A DNA stretch of 64,000 bases. It comes from Streptomyces noursei. Its GTDB lineage: Bacteria; Actinomycetota; Actinomycetes; Streptomycetales; Streptomycetaceae. The position numbers and the translations under genes were made by a program. The notes under the pieces are model-generated. The model made no database searches, was not told the DNA's origin, and worked only from the letters and a program-made list of their open reading frames with translations. Positions 49,618 to 58,394 of this stretch are shown here, one piece after another. Positions within the stretch are counted from its first letter, which is position 1. Each line of letters opens with the position of its first letter. The DNA lies in contig NZ_LWBU01000395.1 of NCBI RefSeq assembly GCF_001646665.1, positions 143,458-207,457 on the forward strand, read 5' to 3'.

Positions 49618-50778
49618 TCATCCCACCGCGCACGCCGTTCCGTTGAGCGTGAACTGGCCGGGCCGGGCGAACGTGCCGGCGTAGGTGCCCTGGAACCCGA
49701 ACGACTGGCTGCCGCCCGGGGCGATCCGGGCGTTGGACGCCGTGCTGGTCGCGGTCACCGTGCCGGCGGCGGGGGTGACGGTCGCGTTCCAGGCGTGGGT
49801 GACGCTCTGGCCCGCGGGGAGGGCGAAGGCGACCCGCCAGCCGTCGACGGGCGCGGAGCCGGTGTTGGCGACCTTCACGTCGGTGGTGAAGCCGCCCGGC
49901 CAGACGTTGGGGGTGTAGGTGACGCGGCAGGCGGTGGCGGGGGTGCCGGGGTCCGGGTCCGTGGGGCCGGTGCCGCCGGCGTGGACGGCGGAGGAGAAGG
50001 AGTCCACGCGCAGCCCGGCGCCGTTCTGCCACGGCTCGAACCCGGCCTGGATGCTGGTGAGGTACCAGGACGGTCCGGCGAGGCCCCGGGAGACGGCCTG
50101 GTCGACGAAGTCCATGACGTCGAAGTTCCAGCTGCTGATCGCCGAGGGCGCCACGAAGGAGATGACGTCGTTGGTGCCGTTGCTGCCGGTCCAGACCTCC
50201 CAGGCGCGGCCGCCGACCGTGGCGGTGCCGGTGGGCGAGCCGATGGGCTGGACGGGGCCGGTGCGGTGGAACCAGATCATGATCTCGGTGCGGTTCACGC
50301 CGTCGGTGCGGGGCGTGGGGTCGAGCCAGATGTCGTAGGAGGCGTTGTACACGGCGCCGCCGACGTACCCGTAGGTGATGGCGGACGGGGCGCTGCCGAT
50401 GGCGTCGATCCGCATCGGCAGGTTGGTGCCGGGGGAGCAGTTCGTGTAGTGGCAGCCGTTGTAGACCGACGGGTACGACTTGGGCGCGCCGTTCGTCGGT
50501 ACGGAGCCGTCGGCGCGGGTGAGTTCGAAGCCGGTGGCGGTGGCGGTGACGCACTGGGTGGCGCTGGTGCCCCAGCGGTTGTTCTGGACGACGTAGCGGC
50601 CCTGGATGGTGGTGGAGCCGTACTGGTCGCAGATGAGTGTGTCGGCCCGGGCGGGCTCGGTCGCCGTCACGAGGGCGGTCAGGGAGCCCAGCGCCACGAG
50701 GGCCGCCGTGGCGGCGGTGCGCAGGGCGCCGAGGCGGCGCCGTACGCGGTGCCGGGTGGGGTGGAGGAAGGTCTTCAT
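49618..50778 (-). CDS. Secreted GH12 endoglucanase with CBM2
   Basis: A 386-aa endoglucanase like CelB of Streptomyces. A signal peptide ends TATEPARAD; the GH12 domain runs from DTLICDQYGSTTIQGRYVV to about residue 265, with the nucleophile Glu in RTEIMIWFHRTGP and a second acidic cluster in AGFEPWQNG. A linker GGTGPTDPDPGTP joins a C-terminal CBM2 (CRVTYTPNVWPGGFTTDVKVANTG ... GTACAVG). Two CebR-type boxes lie upstream, so it is co-regulated with the GH5/GH6 pair. The promoter is TTGCCA-N17-TACGCT on the minus strand. Confidence 0.94.
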   Translation of the reverse strand: MKTFLHPTRHRVRRRLGALRTAATAALVALGSLTALVTATEPARADTLICDQYGSTTIQGRYVVQNNRWGTSATQCVTATATGFELTRADGSVPTNGAPKSYPSVYNGCHYTNCSPGTNLPMRIDAIGSAPSAITYGYVGGAVYNASYDIWLDPTPRTDGVNRTEIMIWFHRTGPVQPIGSPTGTATVGGRAWEVWTGSNGTNDVISFVAPSAISSWNFDVMDFVDQAVSRGLAGPSWYLTSIQAGFEPWQNGAGLRVDSFSSAVHAGGTGPTDPDPGTPATACRVTYTPNVWPGGFTTDVKVANTGSAPVDGWRVAFALPAGQSVTHAWNATVTPAAGTVTATSTASNARIAPGGSQSFGFQGTYAGTFARPGQFTLNGTACAVG

Positions 50779-50827
50779 ACGGGTGCGTGTCCCTTCGGGG
50801 CAGCGGCGGTATGAGGGGGTGCCGTAC

Positions 50828-50841
50828 TGGGAGCGCTCCCA
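50828..50841. promoter_or_regulatory. Perfect CebR box in the GH12 leader
   Basis: TGGGAGCGCTCCCA, a perfect 14-base palindrome, lies about 12-25 bases downstream of the predicted transcription start of the leftward GH12 gene. Confidence 0.85.
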
Positions 50842-50859
50842 GGTCGTGCTCCGCGGTGG

Positions 50860-50888
50860 AGCGTAGGAGCGCCCCGGAGCGATGGCAA
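50860..50888 (-). promoter_or_regulatory. GH12 promoter
   Basis: On the minus strand TTGCCA (50883-50888) and TACGCT (50860-50865) are separated by exactly 17 bases. Confidence 0.6.
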
Positions 50889-50946
50889 GACGGCGTACGC
50901 GTGCATTGACGTGAGCCCGTCATGTCAGCACAGTGGGGGACGAGGG

Positions 50947-50960
50947 CGGGAGCGCTCCCA
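50947..50960. promoter_or_regulatory. Second CebR-type box upstream of GH12
   Basis: CGGGAGCGCTCCCA matches the CebR palindrome at 13 of 14 positions. It lies 119 bases from the first box, upstream of the GH12 promoter, so DNA looping between the two is possible. Confidence 0.75.
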
Positions 50961-51033
50961 GAAACCTGCCGCCCTCACCCCGGTGGCGCGGTGGCGGAGC
51001 ACGCCGATCTCCTCCGCCGCGCCGCCTCCCCCC

Positions 51034-52062
51034 TCAGCCCGACGCCCGCACCACCAGCTCGGTCCGCAGGACGACGTGCCGCCAGGCGGCGGGGCCCTCC
51101 TCCCCGACGGCCTCCAGCAGCACCCGCGCCATCTCCCGGCCCATCTCCTCCACCGGCTGGCGCACCGTCGTCAGCGGCGGGTCCGTGTGCCGGGCGACCT
51201 GCGAGTCGTCGAAGCCCACGACGGCCACGTCCCGCGGCACGCGCCGCCCCGCCGCCCGCAGTTCGTGCAGCGCGCCCGCCGCCATCACGTCCGACGCCGC
51301 GAAGACCGCGTCCAGGTCCGGGCACCGGGCCAGCAGCTCACGGGTCGCCCGCCGCCCGCTCTCCTCCGTGAAGTCGCCGAACGCCGTCAGCGCGGGGTCC
51401 GCCTCCCCGAAGGCCGCGCGCATCTCCTCCCGGTACCCGCGCAGCCGGCACCGCGCCCCGTACATGTCGGCCGGACCGGCGATCGTGGCGATGCGCCGCC
51501 GCCCGGCCGCCACCAGGTGCCGGACGGCCGCCCGCGCCCCGCCGGCGTTGTCGGAGTCCACATACGACACCGACTCGTCCCCCCGCCGCCGCCCGCTGAG
51601 CACCGTCGGCACCTCCACCTCCGCCAGCATGTCCGGCAGCGGCTCGTCGTCGTGCACCGACACCAGCAGCACCCCGTCCACCCGGCCGGCCCGCGCGTAC
51701 TGCACGAACCGCTGCCGCTCCTTGTCGCCGCGCACCAGCGTCAGCAGCAGCTGCACGTCCGCGTCGGCGAGCGCCGCGCCGACCCCGTGCACGATGTCGG
51801 AGAAGAACGGCTCCGCGAAGAACCGCCGGGTGCTCTCCGGGACCACCAGCGCCACCGCGTCGGCCCGGCTGGCCGCCAGGGCGCGGGCGGCCCGGTTCGG
51901 TACGTAGCCGAGGCGGTCGATCGCCTGCTGCACCAGCAGCCGGGTCGCCTCCTTCACCCCCGGCGCGTTGTTGACCACCCGGGACACCGTGCCCCGTCCC
52001 ACGCCCGCGAGCGCGGCCACTTCCTCCAGCGTGGGCGGGCCCACGCGCTCCCGTCCGGCCAT
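51034..52062 (-). CDS. CebR-like LacI-family repressor
   Basis: A 342-aa LacI-family regulator. The helix-turn-helix is PTLEEVAALAGVGRGTVSRVVNNAPGVKEATR, with hinge RAARALAASRADAVALVVPE. The ligand domain includes VDGVLLVSVHDDEPLPDML, VLSGRRRGDESVSYVDSDNAGGARAAVRHL and VFAASDVMAAGALHELRAAGRRVP. All strongly resemble CebR, and the recognition helix GRGTVSRV appears the same. It sits beside three CebR boxes but without cebEFG or a beta-glucosidase, so it is either a relocated CebR or a paralogue. GGAGGG precedes ATG 52062. Confidence 0.9.
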   Translation of the reverse strand: MAGRERVGPPTLEEVAALAGVGRGTVSRVVNNAPGVKEATRLLVQQAIDRLGYVPNRAARALAASRADAVALVVPESTRRFFAEPFFSDIVHGVGAALADADVQLLLTLVRGDKERQRFVQYARAGRVDGVLLVSVHDDEPLPDMLAEVEVPTVLSGRRRGDESVSYVDSDNAGGARAAVRHLVAAGRRRIATIAGPADMYGARCRLRGYREEMRAAFGEADPALTAFGDFTEESGRRATRELLARCPDLDAVFAASDVMAAGALHELRAAGRRVPRDVAVVGFDDSQVARHTDPPLTTVRQPVEEMGREMARVLLEAVGEEGPAAWRHVVLRTELVVRASG

Positions 52063-52097
52063 CCATCCCCTCCAAGGCTCCCCGTGGGACCGGACCG

Positions 52098-52526
52098 TCA
52101 GGCGGCCGCGTCCCGCCGTTCGTACCGCAGCGCCGCCCCCGTCACCACCGCGCCCAGACCCTCCCACAGGCCGACTCCCAGGAACCCCGCCGGGGCGCGG
52201 CCCGAGACGACCGCGAGCAGGAACACCGCGCAGGTGAGGAGGCGGAACGGCACCGTCCAGCGGAAGAAGGCCTTCCAGTCGGCCAGTGCCGCCAGCACGT
52301 AGTAGACGCCCATGTTGACCGCCGCCATCGACGAGGCGGTCAGGAACACCAGGGTGTGGTCCCCCTCCACCCGCCGGGCGTCCGGCACGGGCGCGAAGCC
52401 CATCACCGTCAGCAGCGCGTCCGGCGCGACCAGGCCCACCACGCCCAGCGCGGTGGCGAGCAGCCCGAAGACCGCCATCGTCCAGCCGGACGGGGAACGG
52501 GGACGGAGACGGAGCAGGGGCCGCAC
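52098..52526 (-). CDS. Small four-helix membrane protein
   Basis: A 142-aa membrane protein with about four hydrophobic helices: WTMAVFGLLATALGVVGLVAP, LVFLTASSMAAVNMGVYYVLAALADW, LLTCAVFLLAVVSG and FLGVGLWEGLGAVVTGAALRY. GTG 52526 is preferred because GGAGG lies seven bases upstream; an upstream ATG would have no ribosome site. The fold recalls small DoxX/DUF4345-like membrane proteins. It lies 35 bases before the LacI gene on the same strand. Role unknown. Confidence 0.78.
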   Translation of the reverse strand: MRPLLRLRPRSPSGWTMAVFGLLATALGVVGLVAPDALLTVMGFAPVPDARRVEGDHTLVFLTASSMAAVNMGVYYVLAALADWKAFFRWTVPFRLLTCAVFLLAVVSGRAPAGFLGVGLWEGLGAVVTGAALRYERRDAAA

Positions 52527-52598
52527 GGTGGTCCTCCCTACGCACAGGGTACGAAGGTCCTGCATACCGTGCGGCCCCGGACGGCGCTCCACCGGGGG

Positions 52599-54047
52599 CT
52601 ACTTCAGCGCGGCCGCCATCATCCGCTGCGCCACCGGCGCCGCCAGCCCGTTGCCGCTGACCTCCGCGCGCCGGGCGTCGGAGTCCTCGATCAGCACCGC
52701 GACCGCGACCTCCTCGCCGGTCTCCTTGTCCTTGGCGTACGAGGTGAACCAGGCGTACGGCTTCTCGCTGTTGTCCACCCCGCGCTGCGCCGTGCCCGTC
52801 TTGCCGCCCACCTCCGCGCCGTCGACCCCCGCGTTGGACCCCGTGCCGTCCTCGACGACCGTCACCATCGCGCTGCGCAACTGCTCGGCGGTGGACGACG
52901 ACACGATCCGGCGGGCCTCGCCGTCCTCGTACGACCGGAGCGTGTCCCCGTCCGCGTCGACGACCTTCGACACCATGTGGGGGGCCGCCAGCAGTCCGTC
53001 GTTGGCGATGGCGGCCGACACCATGGCCATCTGGAGCGGCGTGGCCGTCACGTCGAACTGCCCGATGCCCGACAGCGCCGTCTGCGCCTTGTCCATCGTG
53101 GAGGGGTAGACGCTGGGGTAGGCGCGCACCGGCACGTCCTGCTCCTCGTCGTTGAAGCCGAACTTCTCCGCCATCGCCCGGACCTTGTCCTTGCCCAGGT
53201 CGACGGCCATCTTGCCGAAGACGTTGTTGCAGGAGTACTGGAGCGCGACGCGGATGGAGGCGTTCTCGCACGGGGCCGAGGGGTTCTCGTTCTCGAGGTC
53301 TTTGACGGTGCCCGGCATGCGGTACGGGTTCTCGCTCCGCGTGGGCTCGTCGACCGACCCGTACAGCCCGTTCTCCAGCGCCGCCGCCGCGACGACCAGC
53401 TTGAACGTCGAGCCGGGTGCCACCGGCTGCCTGATCGCCCGGTTCACCAGCGGCTTGTCCTCGTCGGTGGTCAGCCTCTCCCAGGCGTCACCGTCCACCG
53501 ACCCGGCGATCTCCGACGGGTCGTACGACGGGGTGCTGACCATGCCGAGGACGCGCCCGGTCCGCGGGTCGAGCGCGACGGCCGCGCCCTTGACGTCGCC
53601 CAGCGCCTCGAACCCGGCCTTCTGCACCGCCGGGTCGATGGTCGTCAGCACGTCACCGGGGTCCGCCCGCTCGCCGGTGAGCGCGTCGAGCGGGTTCCCC
53701 AGCCGGGGGTCCGTGCCGTCCAGCACCGTGGAGTAGATGCCCTCGAGCTGGTTCGACCCGTACGCCTGCGAGCTGTAGCCGGTCACGGCGGCGTACAGCT
53801 CGCCGTCCTCGTACGTGCGCTTGTAGCGGAGGTCCCCGCCCTTCGTCTCCTTCGATCCGGTGACCGGAGAGCCGGCCACGACGATGTCCCCGAGCGGATG
53901 GGCGTACTGCGCGATGACGTTCCGCCGGTTGTGCTTGTCGTCCGCGAGCGCCCTGGCCTCGTACGCCTGCACCCAGGTCGCCCGGAGCAGCAGGGCGAAC
54001 ACCAGCAGCAGGGAGAAGGCGGCGGCTCTTCTGATCGTCTTGTTCAT
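52599..54047 (-). CDS. Class B penicillin-binding protein (PbpA-like)
   Basis: A 482-aa membrane-anchored transpeptidase that cross-links peptidoglycan. One N-terminal helix (RRAAAFSLLLVFALLLRATWV) is followed by a dimerisation domain and the penicillin-binding domain with the active serine in APGSTFKLV (about residue 215), SxN in YSCNN (about 272) and KTGT in VGGKTGTAQRG (about 417). All three motifs are intact. The usual partner rodA/ftsW gene is absent here, so it is an additional PbpA paralogue, possibly for sporulation or low-affinity resistance. Confidence 0.93.
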   Translation of the reverse strand: MNKTIRRAAAFSLLLVFALLLRATWVQAYEARALADDKHNRRNVIAQYAHPLGDIVVAGSPVTGSKETKGGDLRYKRTYEDGELYAAVTGYSSQAYGSNQLEGIYSTVLDGTDPRLGNPLDALTGERADPGDVLTTIDPAVQKAGFEALGDVKGAAVALDPRTGRVLGMVSTPSYDPSEIAGSVDGDAWERLTTDEDKPLVNRAIRQPVAPGSTFKLVVAAAALENGLYGSVDEPTRSENPYRMPGTVKDLENENPSAPCENASIRVALQYSCNNVFGKMAVDLGKDKVRAMAEKFGFNDEEQDVPVRAYPSVYPSTMDKAQTALSGIGQFDVTATPLQMAMVSAAIANDGLLAAPHMVSKVVDADGDTLRSYEDGEARRIVSSSTAEQLRSAMVTVVEDGTGSNAGVDGAEVGGKTGTAQRGVDNSEKPYAWFTSYAKDKETGEEVAVAVLIEDSDARRAEVSGNGLAAPVAQRMMAAALK

Positions 54048-54112
54048 CCCGCACACAAGGACGAACGGCCCGAACGGGCGGGTTCCGATCCGCCCGCTTT
54101 CTCAGGAAACGT

Positions 54113-54778
54113 TCATGCGCCCGGACCGGCCGGGGCGATGAAGCCGGACTCGTACGCCGCGATCACCGCCTGCGTGCGGTCCCGTGTCCCCGTCTTCGCC
54201 AGCACCGCCGCCACGTGCGTCTTCACCGTCGCCGGGCCGACACCCATCCGCCGCGCGATCTCCGCGTTCGTCAGGCCCGTCGCCATCAGCCGCAGCACCT
54301 CCGCCTCCCGCTCGGTCAGCCGCGCCACCCATGCCGGGGCGGCCGCCGGACGGTGGCGCGCGTACGCGGCCGCCAGCCCCCGCAGCGCCGCCGGGTACAG
54401 CAGCGAGTCGCTGCGCGCCACCACCCGGACCGCCGCCACCAGGTCCTCCGCCGCCGCCCGCTTCAGCAGGAAGCCGGCCGCCCCGGCGCGCAGCGCGTCG
54501 TACACGTAGGCGTCGTTCTCGAAGGTCGTCACCACCAGCACGCGGGGCGCGGGCTCCGGCGCCGGGGCGAGGATCCGCTCGGTGGCCCGGATACCGTCGA
54601 CCTCCGGCATCCGCACGTCCATCAGGACCACGTCCGGCCGCAGCTCGCGCACCACGGACACCGCCTCCGCCCCGGTCGACGCCTCGCCGGCCACCTCCAG
54701 GTCCGGTTCGGCGTCCAGGATCACCCGCAGCGCGGTGCGCACCATCCGCTCGTCGTCCGCCAGCACGATCCGGATCAC
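54113..54778 (-). CDS. NarL/LuxR-family response regulator
   Basis: A 221-aa two-component regulator. The receiver domain has the acidic pair DDE at residues 8-10, phospho-acceptor Asp54 in VVLMDVRMPEVDG, Thr in VLVVTTFENDAY and Lys in GFLLKRAA. The C-terminal LuxR helix-turn-helix is LTEREAEVLRLMATGLTNAEIARRMGVGPATVKTHVAAVL. GTG 54778 overlaps the histidine kinase stop (GTGA). Its target is unknown; the co-encoded membrane protein is a candidate. Confidence 0.95.
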   Translation of the reverse strand: MIRIVLADDERMVRTALRVILDAEPDLEVAGEASTGAEAVSVVRELRPDVVLMDVRMPEVDGIRATERILAPAPEPAPRVLVVTTFENDAYVYDALRAGAAGFLLKRAAAEDLVAAVRVVARSDSLLYPAALRGLAAAYARHRPAAAPAWVARLTEREAEVLRLMATGLTNAEIARRMGVGPATVKTHVAAVLAKTGTRDRTQAVIAAYESGFIAPAGPGA

Positions 54779-56025
54779 CCGGCACCTCCCGTCAGCGGCA
54801 GGCGGGCCGCCAGCCGCCACACGCCGTCCACCGGGCGGGCCTCGGCGGTGCCGCCGAGCAGCCTCGCCCGCTCCCCGACGCCGCGCAGGCCGCGGCCGCC
54901 GCCGGGCCGGGCGGCCGGGGGCCGGTCCGGCAGGGGGTTGGCCAGGGTGATCTCCAGCGCGTCCTCGTGCCGTTCGACGGTGACCGTCACCGGCTCGCCG
55001 GCCGCGTGCCGGGCCGCGTTGGTCAGCCCCTCCTGGACGATCCGGTACGCCTCCCGGGACACCGGCCCCGGTACGCCGGACACGTCACCGCCCCGCACGG
55101 TCAGCGACACGTGCCGCCCCGCCGCGGCCAGCAGCGCGTCCAGTGCCTCCAGGCCCGGCCGCCCGGGCAGCTCCCCGTCGTCCTCGCCCTGCCGCAACAG
55201 GCCGAGAACGGCGTCCAGTTCGCCGACCGTGCGGCGGGTGGTCGCCTCGATCGCCGCCAGCGCCTCGGCCACGAACCCGGGGTCGCTGCCGAGCACCCTG
55301 CGCGCCGCGCCCGCCTGGAGCGTGACGGCGCTCAGCGCGTGGCCCACCGAGTCGTGCAGCTCGCGGGCGAGCCGGTTGCGCACCGCCAGTTCCGCCGCAC
55401 GCCGCTCGGCCGCCGCCAGCCGGTCCGCGGGCGTGGGCCCCAGCAGCACCGGGGCCAGCCGGGCCAGCAGGGCGCCCGCCCCGGCCGCCGCCGCCGCGAG
55501 GGCGATCAGCATCGCGAGCCCCGCGGGGACCCCGGCGTACACCAGCCAGCGCTGGTCCAGCGACCAGAACCGGCCGAGCTCCGACTCCCGCAGCGCGGCC
55601 GAGAAGGGCAGCGCCATCACCGACACGGCGAACGGCGGCAGCGCCAGCGACGCCCCGGCGACCAGCCCGCCGAGCCCGACGTGCAGCGTGAACCACCCGG
55701 CCGTGCGCGCCCTCGCCGCCCGCGACCCGGCCGGCCCGTCCGCGAACCGCTCCGGCGCCACCCCGCACAGCGTCCGCGCCGCCGCCACCGACATGGGCCG
55801 GGCCAGCGGGACCAGCGCCGTCACGGCGGCGAGCGGCAGGGCCACCCCGTACGCCCCGAACTGCGCCGCCGGGGAACCGGAAAACATCCCCCCGCCGCCC
55901 GCGAACGGCGCGACGACCAGCGTGCCCAGCAGCCAGTACGGCATCAACAGCGCGCCGCCCAGCACCAGATGGACCCACCGCAGCCGTGCGCGCCGCCCCA
56001 GCAGCGCCGTGACCGGTGCAATCAC
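54775..56025 (-). CDS. Sensor histidine kinase (NarX/DesK type)
   Basis: A 416-aa membrane kinase. About five to six hydrophobic helices fill residues 1-200 (LGGALLMPYWLLGTLVVAPF, AGLAMLIALAAAAAGAGALL). The HisKA_3 phospho-acceptor is in ARELHDSVGHALSAVTLQ, and the ATPase domain shows VQEGLTNAARHAAGEP (N box) and GGGRGLRGVGERARLLGG (G box). GTG 56025 overlaps the preceding gene stop (GTGA). It pairs with the NarL regulator. The ligand is unknown; no large sensor domain is seen, so it probably senses the membrane. Confidence 0.92.
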   Translation of the reverse strand: MIAPVTALLGRRARLRWVHLVLGGALLMPYWLLGTLVVAPFAGGGGMFSGSPAAQFGAYGVALPLAAVTALVPLARPMSVAAARTLCGVAPERFADGPAGSRAARARTAGWFTLHVGLGGLVAGASLALPPFAVSVMALPFSAALRESELGRFWSLDQRWLVYAGVPAGLAMLIALAAAAAGAGALLARLAPVLLGPTPADRLAAAERRAAELAVRNRLARELHDSVGHALSAVTLQAGAARRVLGSDPGFVAEALAAIEATTRRTVGELDAVLGLLRQGEDDGELPGRPGLEALDALLAAAGRHVSLTVRGGDVSGVPGPVSREAYRIVQEGLTNAARHAAGEPVTVTVERHEDALEITLANPLPDRPPAARPGGGRGLRGVGERARLLGGTAEARPVDGVWRLAARLPLTGGAG

Positions 56026-57008
56026 GCCGTACGCACCGCCCGCCGCCGCAGCAGGACGGCCACGCACGCGCCCAGCAGCATCCCCGTGATCATCTCGCCA
56101 GCGTAGGCCAGCACCATGGCCGTCGGGGGCTCCCCGTCGGGACCGTCCTGCGGCATCAGCGCGGCCAGCAGCAGCCAGCCGCCCCAGCAGCCGACTCCGG
56201 CGGAGCCGGTCCAGGCCAGCGCCAGCGGCGCCTTCAACGGAAAGGCACGTCCCAGCCGGAACACCAGCATCAGCACACCGGCGAGGGCGGCGGCCACGAA
56301 GAGCAGGCGGACGCCCTCCATGACCGCCAGGTCGCCGCCGTGCTCCGCGGCCTGTCCGGCCGGCAGCCAGCGGTTCGAGCCGGAGAGCCACAGCACGTGC
56401 AGGGCGGACGGTGCCAGCAGCAGCGCGGAGGCCGCCACGGCGGTCACCCGGACGACCGGCCCGGCCGCCTCCGGGGACAGGTCCGCCACCCTGCCCTGCC
56501 ACACCCTGCCCCACCGGTCGCGCGCGTAGAGGGCGAACAGCGTGCCGAGGGTGAGGCCCTGGACGATGAAGCCGGTGTAGACGACGGTGAAGACCCACTC
56601 GTCGAGGAACGGCTCCGCAGGGGCCGATCGCCCGGCCGCCAGCTGCGCCGGGTACCCCACCATGATCGGCGCCAGCAGACCGGTCGCCACCCACATCGGG
56701 AACGCCAGGAGCCAGGCCCGTACCGCCGACCCCCAGCGCTGGGTGAAGAGCAGGGCCAGCACGATGACGGCCGCGTCCATCAGGACGGTCATCAGGTTGA
56801 GGGCGGCCATCAGGGCCGGGTCGTCCAGCAGCGCACTGCCGTCGGGGATCCCTGCCCGGCTGCCGGCCACCCAGGCGATCTTGAGGGTGAGGTAGGGGAC
56901 GCAGGACGCGACGGCGAGGGCGCGCAGGGCGCGGCGCGCCGGGCCCGGCCGGCAGGCTGCCGTCCCGGCGGGGGTGGTCGAGGGGGCGGCGGGCGTGGTC
57001 GTTGTCAT
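56022..57008 (-). CDS. Multi-pass membrane protein upstream of the two-component pair
   Basis: A 328-aa protein with a Thr/Pro/Ala-rich cytosolic N-terminus (about 25 residues) and about eight hydrophobic helices, e.g. ALAVASCVPYLTLKIAWVAG, LNLMTVLMDAAVIVLALLF, WVFTVVYTGFIVQGLTLGTLFALY and LLFVAAALAGVLMLVFRLG. No catalytic motif is recognised. It is translationally coupled to the kinase, so it may be the sensor or a partner of the signal system. A GGGAG ribosome site precedes ATG 57008. Confidence 0.8.
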   Translation of the reverse strand: MTTTTPAAPSTTPAGTAACRPGPARRALRALAVASCVPYLTLKIAWVAGSRAGIPDGSALLDDPALMAALNLMTVLMDAAVIVLALLFTQRWGSAVRAWLLAFPMWVATGLLAPIMVGYPAQLAAGRSAPAEPFLDEWVFTVVYTGFIVQGLTLGTLFALYARDRWGRVWQGRVADLSPEAAGPVVRVTAVAASALLLAPSALHVLWLSGSNRWLPAGQAAEHGGDLAVMEGVRLLFVAAALAGVLMLVFRLGRAFPLKAPLALAWTGSAGVGCWGGWLLLAALMPQDGPDGEPPTAMVLAYAGEMITGMLLGACVAVLLRRRAVRTA

Positions 57009-57088
57009 GCCCCCACGCTCCCGTCCGCGCGGGTGCCCGCGCCTCCTGCCCGGTGACGAACCGTCTCCGCCGTGCGGGGGAGGGCCGG

Positions 57089-57559
57089 TCAGCCGCCGAG
57101 GAGGAGGAGCACCTCGTCGATCTCCTCGCCCCGGCCGTGCGCGAAGGCCCGGGCGTGGCCGGTGACGGTGAAGCCGCACTTCTCCAGGACCCGGACGGAT
57201 CCCTTGTTGTCGGCCGCCGCGCGGGCGTGCAGCGGGCGCGCCGGCACGGCGTCGAGCAGGGCGCGCAGGGCGGCGGTGGCGATGCCCCGCCCCCAGTGGG
57301 TGCGGCCGATGACGTACGTGACCTGCCGTTCCTCCGGCGGCCCGTGAACGGCGGCGTGGCCCACGACCTCGCCGTCGGCGAGCACCGTCCGGACGACGGC
57401 GTCGGAGGCCAGGACGCGGGCCCAGTGCGCGTCGAAGTACTCCCGGTCCGTGGGGTCCTCGCTGGTGAAGGCGGCGACCCGGCTGGACTCGGGATCGCTC
57501 ATGTGCGCGAAGAAGACCGGCAGGTCGCTCTCGCGCACCTCGCGCAGTTCGACCCGCAT
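57089..57559 (-). CDS. GNAT-family N-acetyltransferase
   Basis: A 156-aa acetyltransferase of the RimJ/RimL-like group. It opens VELREVRESDLPVFFAHMSDPES, carries the acetyl-CoA loop GRTHWGRGIATAAL (R-x2-G-x-G/A type), and has NKGSVRVLEKCGFTVTGHAR, the usual last helix and strand. ATG 57559 with GGAGG five bases upstream is preferred over GTG 57562. It overlaps the IclR stop, so it is co-transcribed with that regulator. Substrate unknown; it may be unrelated to uronate use. Confidence 0.88.
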   Translation of the reverse strand: MRVELREVRESDLPVFFAHMSDPESSRVAAFTSEDPTDREYFDAHWARVLASDAVVRTVLADGEVVGHAAVHGPPEERQVTYVIGRTHWGRGIATAALRALLDAVPARPLHARAAADNKGSVRVLEKCGFTVTGHARAFAHGRGEEIDEVLLLLGG

Positions 57560-58329
57560 CACAGCCTCCTCGTCGCGAGCGTCAGCCGGTCGCGGGCGTC
57601 GAAGAGCGCGTCCTTGATCATCTGCTCGTGCGCCGGAGTGAGCCGCGCGACCGGCACCGAACAGCTGATGGCGTCGCGTGCCGGGGTGCGGTACGGGATC
57701 GCGATGCCGAAGCAGCGCAGGCCCAGCGTGTTCTCCTCGCGGTCCACGGCGTACCCCTGCTCGCGGACGGCGTGCAGCTCCTCGATGAGCCTCTCGCGGT
57801 CGGTGATGGTGTGCTCGGTGAGCGCCGGCAGGGTCTCCGGGAGCATCTTGCGGACCTGCTCGTCGGTGTGAGTGGCGAGCAGCGCCTTGCCGAGCGAGGT
57901 GGAGTGGGCAGGGAGCCGACGTCCGACGCGGGTGAACGGCCGCAGGTAGTGCTGGGACTGGCGGGTGGCGAGGTAGACGACGTTGGTGCCGTCGAGCCGG
58001 GCCAGGTGGATGGTCTCGGTGGTGTCGTCCGAGAGCCGGTCCAGGGTGGGCCGGGCGGCCGCGACGACCTCGTCGCCGTCGATGTAGGACGTGCCGACGA
58101 GCAGCGCGCGCACCCCGATGCCGTACCGCGTCCCGGTCGCGTCGGTCTCCACCCAGCCCAGCTCCACCAGGGTGCGGAGCAGCATGTACAGGCTGGACTT
58201 GGGGTAGCCGACGGCCTCCTGGACGGCGGCCAGGGAGTGCATGCCCGGACTGCCCGCGAAGTACTCGAGCAGTTCCACCGTGCGGACGGCGGACTTGACC
58301 TGCGCCCCGCCGGAATCGGTAGCTGACAT
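57559..58329 (-). CDS. IclR-family regulator, candidate controller of uronate catabolism
   Basis: A 256-aa regulator. The N-terminal winged helix is VKSAVRTVELLEYFAGSPGMHSLAAVQEAVGYPKSSLYMLLRTLVELGWV. The C-terminal ligand domain contains HLARLDGTNVVYLATRQSQHYLRPF, HSTSLGKALLATHTDEQV and CFGIAIPYRTPARDAISCSVPV. It is divergent from the alpha-ketoglutarate semialdehyde dehydrogenase with an 18-base palindrome between them. Similar sites precede kdgD and the permease operon. KdgR-like IclR members sense keto-deoxy sugar acids, so a similar ligand is inferred. The start ATG 58329 follows GAGGGG. Confidence 0.92.
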   Translation of the reverse strand: MSATDSGGAQVKSAVRTVELLEYFAGSPGMHSLAAVQEAVGYPKSSLYMLLRTLVELGWVETDATGTRYGIGVRALLVGTSYIDGDEVVAAARPTLDRLSDDTTETIHLARLDGTNVVYLATRQSQHYLRPFTRVGRRLPAHSTSLGKALLATHTDEQVRKMLPETLPALTEHTITDRERLIEELHAVREQGYAVDREENTLGLRCFGIAIPYRTPARDAISCSVPVARLTPAHEQMIKDALFDARDRLTLATRRL

Positions 58330-58394
58330 TCGACTCGCCCCTCTTGTGGTCACGCCACGCCCGTCAATAGAGTTCCATTCATCATCAGGAACGC

